A stretch of DNA of 64,000 nt from Planomicrobium okeanokoites (lineage in GTDB: Bacteria > Bacillota > Bacilli > Bacillales_A > Planococcaceae): contig NZ_QQRS01000002.1 of NCBI RefSeq assembly GCF_003428875.1, forward strand, positions 186,001 to 250,000. The letters are read 5' to 3'. A model generated the notes under the pieces. The model searched no databases. It saw nothing but the letters and a program-made list of their open reading frames with translations, and had not been told where the DNA came from. Positions 61,580-64,000 of the stretch are shown here, piece by piece. The position numbers were made by a program, and so were the translations under genes. Position 1 is the first letter of the stretch. Each line of letters starts with the position of its first letter.

Positions 61580-62089
61580 TTATATTATAGAATCCATAAC
61601 AATGACGTTGGATTCAGCAATTAAACCCTTAGTAATTGGTAAATTCCAAGCCCTTACCCTACTATGCCACTTTCTATATTTTAAAAACACTGACCATTCC
61701 ACCTCCAAAAAATATTTAATTTCAAATTCTTTACTGAATACAACAACAATTACGTATTCAAATTTGATGCTTTCTGACTCTGTACTACCAGGCTCCAAAA
61801 GACCATAAAATGCCCCCGTAACTCTTCCTGTTGTAGATTTAATACTATATCTCTTTCCTTCTACAGAAATAGCATCAATATTTTGCGTGCCTATGGGTGC
61901 CGCTTGTAAACGCGGAAGATCTTTCGTGCTATTATAAATTTTAATAGCCAAGGATTCACCTAATTCACCAATCACATTATTAGTTCTTATCAAATTTCTC
62001 TCTTTTAACTCTTTTAACCATATAGCATAAATACTCATTAGCTCTATATCATTTAGCTCTTTAAATATATCTTCAAATTTTAATTTCAT
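61580..62089 (-). CDS. Nuclease-like hypothetical protein of the restriction island
   Basis: A 169-residue protein. The segment GELGESLAIKIY...NIDAISVEGKRYSIKSTTG has the spacing of a PD-(D/E)xK nuclease core (Glu, then Asp, then S-I-K). No family can be named with certainty. ATG 62089 is chosen because GGGAG lies six bases before it. Its A+T-rich composition matches the neighbours and suggests transfer with them. It lies between a small hypothetical gene and mcrB on the same strand, and could be a second nuclease or a partner of the PLD-type enzyme. Confidence 0.7.
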   Translation of the reverse strand: MKLKFEDIFKELNDIELMSIYAIWLKELKERNLIRTNNVIGELGESLAIKIYNSTKDLPRLQAAPIGTQNIDAISVEGKRYSIKSTTGRVTGAFYGLLEPGSTESESIKFEYVIVVVFSKEFEIKYFLEVEWSVFLKYRKWHSRVRAWNLPITKGLIAESNVIVMDSII

Positions 62090-62123
62090 TATGTTTACTC
62101 CCATTCATTATCTTAAACGGAAC

Positions 62124-62396
62124 TTACTTACTTTTAAGGGTTTTATAATTTTTTAGCGTCGGAAATATATACATCGATTTATAATAAATTATAGAGTCAT
62201 AGCTTTTTATTTTTTCCTTAAGATCATAGGAAGACAAATAAATTACATCATCTATTTGTATAGGGTCTCCAAAATATTCGTAATCCAATACATTTATGTT
62301 ACTTGCTCCACTACTTTTTAATTCTAATATCCAATATGAGGTATCTATGTTTCTTCCTAAAATAATATTTGCTTCCACTAAAGATCCCACCCGCAT
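62124..62396 (-). CDS. Small hypothetical protein of the restriction island
   Basis: A 90-residue AT-rich gene, no recognised family. It has repeated Ser/Tyr-rich segments (VIYLSSYDLKEKIKSYDSII) and no membrane span. The start is uncertain: ATG 62396 lacks a clear ribosome site and a GTG six codons later is an alternative. It begins 15 bp after the PLD-type gene, so the two are likely co-expressed. Confidence 0.6.
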   Translation of the reverse strand: MRVGSLVEANIILGRNIDTSYWILELKSSGASNINVLDYEYFGDPIQIDDVIYLSSYDLKEKIKSYDSIIYYKSMYIFPTLKNYKTLKSK

Positions 62397-62411
62397 TTTT
62401 TGTGCAAATAA

Positions 62412-63371
62412 CTAAACAGAAAAATCTACGTAATATGTCCCTCTTTTTAACAATGAAATTTTAATATCACTTCTTCCGTAGCTTTCTAAATCCTTTTTAG
62501 TTATCAAAGCATCCCCAGGTAATTCCATTCTCTTTCTTAAATATTCACCTAAAATATTTTTACGTGGAAAAGAGCTTATCTGCTTAGGATACCTAGTCTC
62601 TCCCATCGGCTGAGTTCCTTCAAGTAACGCTTTCATAACAAATCCATCATCCCAAATTAATTCAATAGGATCACTTTGTCTGCTACTCCGACCTTCTTGA
62701 TTTTTCAAATTAGTACTAATTTGTTTTTTAGGGAATAATTTAGGATATTTCTTAAGATGTTCAGTTCTTATCGTTATATAGCTATCACCTATGTTAGTAT
62801 GACCTTTTACGCTATGCCCCCAATTTAAACCACTACCTTGAGGCACCTCGTTATTAAGTGGATTATATAGAATCATTGAGCACTCTTGACTACTGCGATT
62901 TTCAGAGGTGTTAGGAATAAACCTTACTTTAGGAGAATTACACTTTATTGAATTTCCAATAATGTGATTCATGTAATTTTCTAATTCACCGAAAGAATCA
63001 TTAGTCATTTCTGCAAGCGATTCTCTATAACCTGCACTTAGGCTACTTGTACTAAAATTGGCCGAACCAATCAAAGAATAAACTATTTTTCCTTCCAGTT
63101 TCCAAACATAACATTTCGAATGCACAGGTATATCTGAATAGAGGATTTCATGTCTTCCATCAAGATGGTTGTCCACTAATATTTTATGCAAAGCTTCTGG
63201 TATTAACTCACTTCCATACATACCATATATAACTTTTGTTTTTATAGAAATACTTTGCAGTCTAGATACTGGAGTCGGTCCAAGGTATCCAGAGAGTATT
63301 TGTAACTCATCACATTTAATATACTTATGTACATTAAAGATTTTTTCTTCTAAGTTATTAGTAAAAAACAT
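62412..63371 (-). CDS. PLD-type restriction endonuclease, NgoFVII family
   Basis: A 319-residue protein. The N-terminal domain is a phospholipase D-type nuclease with one HxK motif (PVHSKCYVW...LIGSANFSTSSLS). The C-terminal ~150 residues would form the B3-like DNA-recognition half of the NgoFVII/BfiI group. These enzymes cut DNA without metal ions. It follows a C5-cytosine methyltransferase on the same strand, the expected partner. NgoFVII enzymes recognise GC-rich sites, but the site here cannot be told. ATG 63371 follows GGGGAG. Confidence 0.87.
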   Translation of the reverse strand: MFFTNNLEEKIFNVHKYIKCDELQILSGYLGPTPVSRLQSISIKTKVIYGMYGSELIPEALHKILVDNHLDGRHEILYSDIPVHSKCYVWKLEGKIVYSLIGSANFSTSSLSAGYRESLAEMTNDSFGELENYMNHIIGNSIKCNSPKVRFIPNTSENRSSQECSMILYNPLNNEVPQGSGLNWGHSVKGHTNIGDSYITIRTEHLKKYPKLFPKKQISTNLKNQEGRSSRQSDPIELIWDDGFVMKALLEGTQPMGETRYPKQISSFPRKNILGEYLRKRMELPGDALITKKDLESYGRSDIKISLLKRGTYYVDFSV

Positions 63372-63483
63372 TTCTTCTCCCCCCTATATTTCCCATCATA
63401 CCTCACATGACTTTAGAAATACATAAAAGTTATTAATAGGAAATTCATATAAAATAAATAAAAAAAAAACAGCCATAGGCTGC

Positions 63484-64000
63484 TTAAAAAAATGTCAACA
63501 AGTCATTACTTGATGTTTTTTTCACTTGATAAACTGGTGATAATATTTCTTTTAAAGCAAATGCTAATTTCTCAGCCAATTTAGGAGGAACAGCATTACC
63601 AATCATTTTATAATTATCACCGATATTACTGATAAATTCATAGTCATCATCAAAAGTTTGTAGTCTGGCGGCTTCTCTGACAGTAATAGATCTTGCTTGC
63701 GAAGAATCAGGATGTATATGCCTTAACCCATCTTTGTAAAGATGAGCAGGAATTGTATTACTTGGAGAATCCCATTTCAAAACATGGTATTTATGAATAT
63801 TTGATGATTTCCCAGTTTTTAATGTGTAAAGCATTTTTAAAGATTCTGATGATGCATATTTGTAGATTTTATTTTCAATATCAAGTGCTAATTCTTTAAA
63901 AATTTCAATATCCCTTTTGCTGTGATACCTAGGTTGGTGATTAAAAACTCTATTATTATTAATATGATGCGAATACATTTTTCCTTCAAATTTATAGTCC
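63484..64000 (-). CDS. C5-cytosine DNA methyltransferase, C-terminal part (cut by window edge)
   Basis: The frame is open to the window edge, so the catalytic PCQ and ENV motifs lie outside. The visible part has the target-recognition region and the conserved motif IX (RSITVREAARLQTFDDD) and motif X (IGNAVPPKLAEKLA) of Dcm-type enzymes. It should methylate the site cut by the PLD-type endonuclease 112 bp downstream. The A+T-rich composition agrees with acquisition as a mobile restriction cassette. Confidence 0.92.
   Translation of the reverse strand, partial: DYKFEGKMYSHHINNNRVFNHQPRYHSKRDIEIFKELALDIENKIYKYASSESLKMLYTLKTGKSSNIHKYHVLKWDSPSNTIPAHLYKDGLRHIHPDSSQARSITVREAARLQTFDDDYEFISNIGDNYKMIGNAVPPKLAEKLAFALKEILSPVYQVKKTSSNDLLTFF

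Overview
The window looks like chromosomal DNA of a low-to-mid GC Bacillota, most likely Planococcaceae (Planococcus/Planomicrobium-like). The evidence is Bacillus-type signals (AGGAGG ribosome sites, a LexA/DinR box, a PerR box, a CcpA cre site, GlpP leaders, a preQ1-I riboswitch) and the gene content (ytvA, YolD-like genes, pfeT, glpPFKD, pdxST, queCDE). The assignment is an inference; no 16S gene is present.

The main theme is selenium. From 2.0 to 13.6 kb lies a full selenocysteine (Sec) island: selB, a SelW/Rdx-like selenoprotein and selA on the minus strand; selC (tRNA-Sec), a SenB-like glycosyltransferase and selD on the plus strand; then a PhnCDE-type ABC importer, a polysaccharide deacetylase, a thioredoxin and a YeeE/YedE membrane protein. 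Several genes contain an in-frame TGA followed at the correct distance by a bacterial-type SECIS hairpin. They are selD (U18), the SelW-like protein (CMQU), a thioredoxin whose active site reads UGPC, a second thioredoxin-like protein (USVC) near 33 kb, and a 31-residue single-span membrane micro-protein (U9) near 32.2 kb that an ordinary gene caller would miss. The deacetylase also has a TGA at codon 6 with a SECIS-like hairpin. Read conventionally, all six would be truncated or missed.

From 25.1 to 33.3 kb is a large persulfide/sulfane-sulfur island controlled by a CstR-type repressor (Cys31/Cys60 conserved), with six ATACCCC/GGGGTAT operator-like palindromes. It holds two rhodanese/persulfide-dioxygenase fusions, TusA, a TusA-rhodanese fusion, two rhodaneses, two DsrE-like proteins, a TauE exporter, DUF302 and a methyltransferase. 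Two of the selenoproteins lie inside or beside it, linking Sec redox proteins to reactive-sulfur handling.

The remaining regions are: a resolvase fragment, usp and a patatin (0-2 kb); queCDE and pdxST (13.7-17.2 kb); two GGDEF/EAL proteins (17.4-21.9 kb) with a third at 42.7-45.0 kb; pfeT (23-24.9 kb); Asp/Glu racemase, ytvA photoreceptor, nucleotidyltransferase and kinase (33.4-36.5 kb); an ECF sigma/anti-sigma pair next to an MPATG-tailed surface protein and a class F-like sortase fused to an FN3-like domain (37-41.2 kb); ATP-grasp, membrane protein and a hot-dog dehydratase/reductase trio (41.3-48 kb); LexA-box genes (48-49.3 kb); amidase and DUF4357; the glycerol regulon with a truncated second glpK (51-56.4 kb); a lipoprotein; and an AT-rich restriction island running off the right edge (McrBC with EVE-like domains, a nuclease-like protein, a PLD-type restriction enzyme and a C5-cytosine methyltransferase).

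Five intergenic arrays have exact 20- or 21-bp periods with different core sequences. Two copies of a ~135-bp dispersed element are also present.
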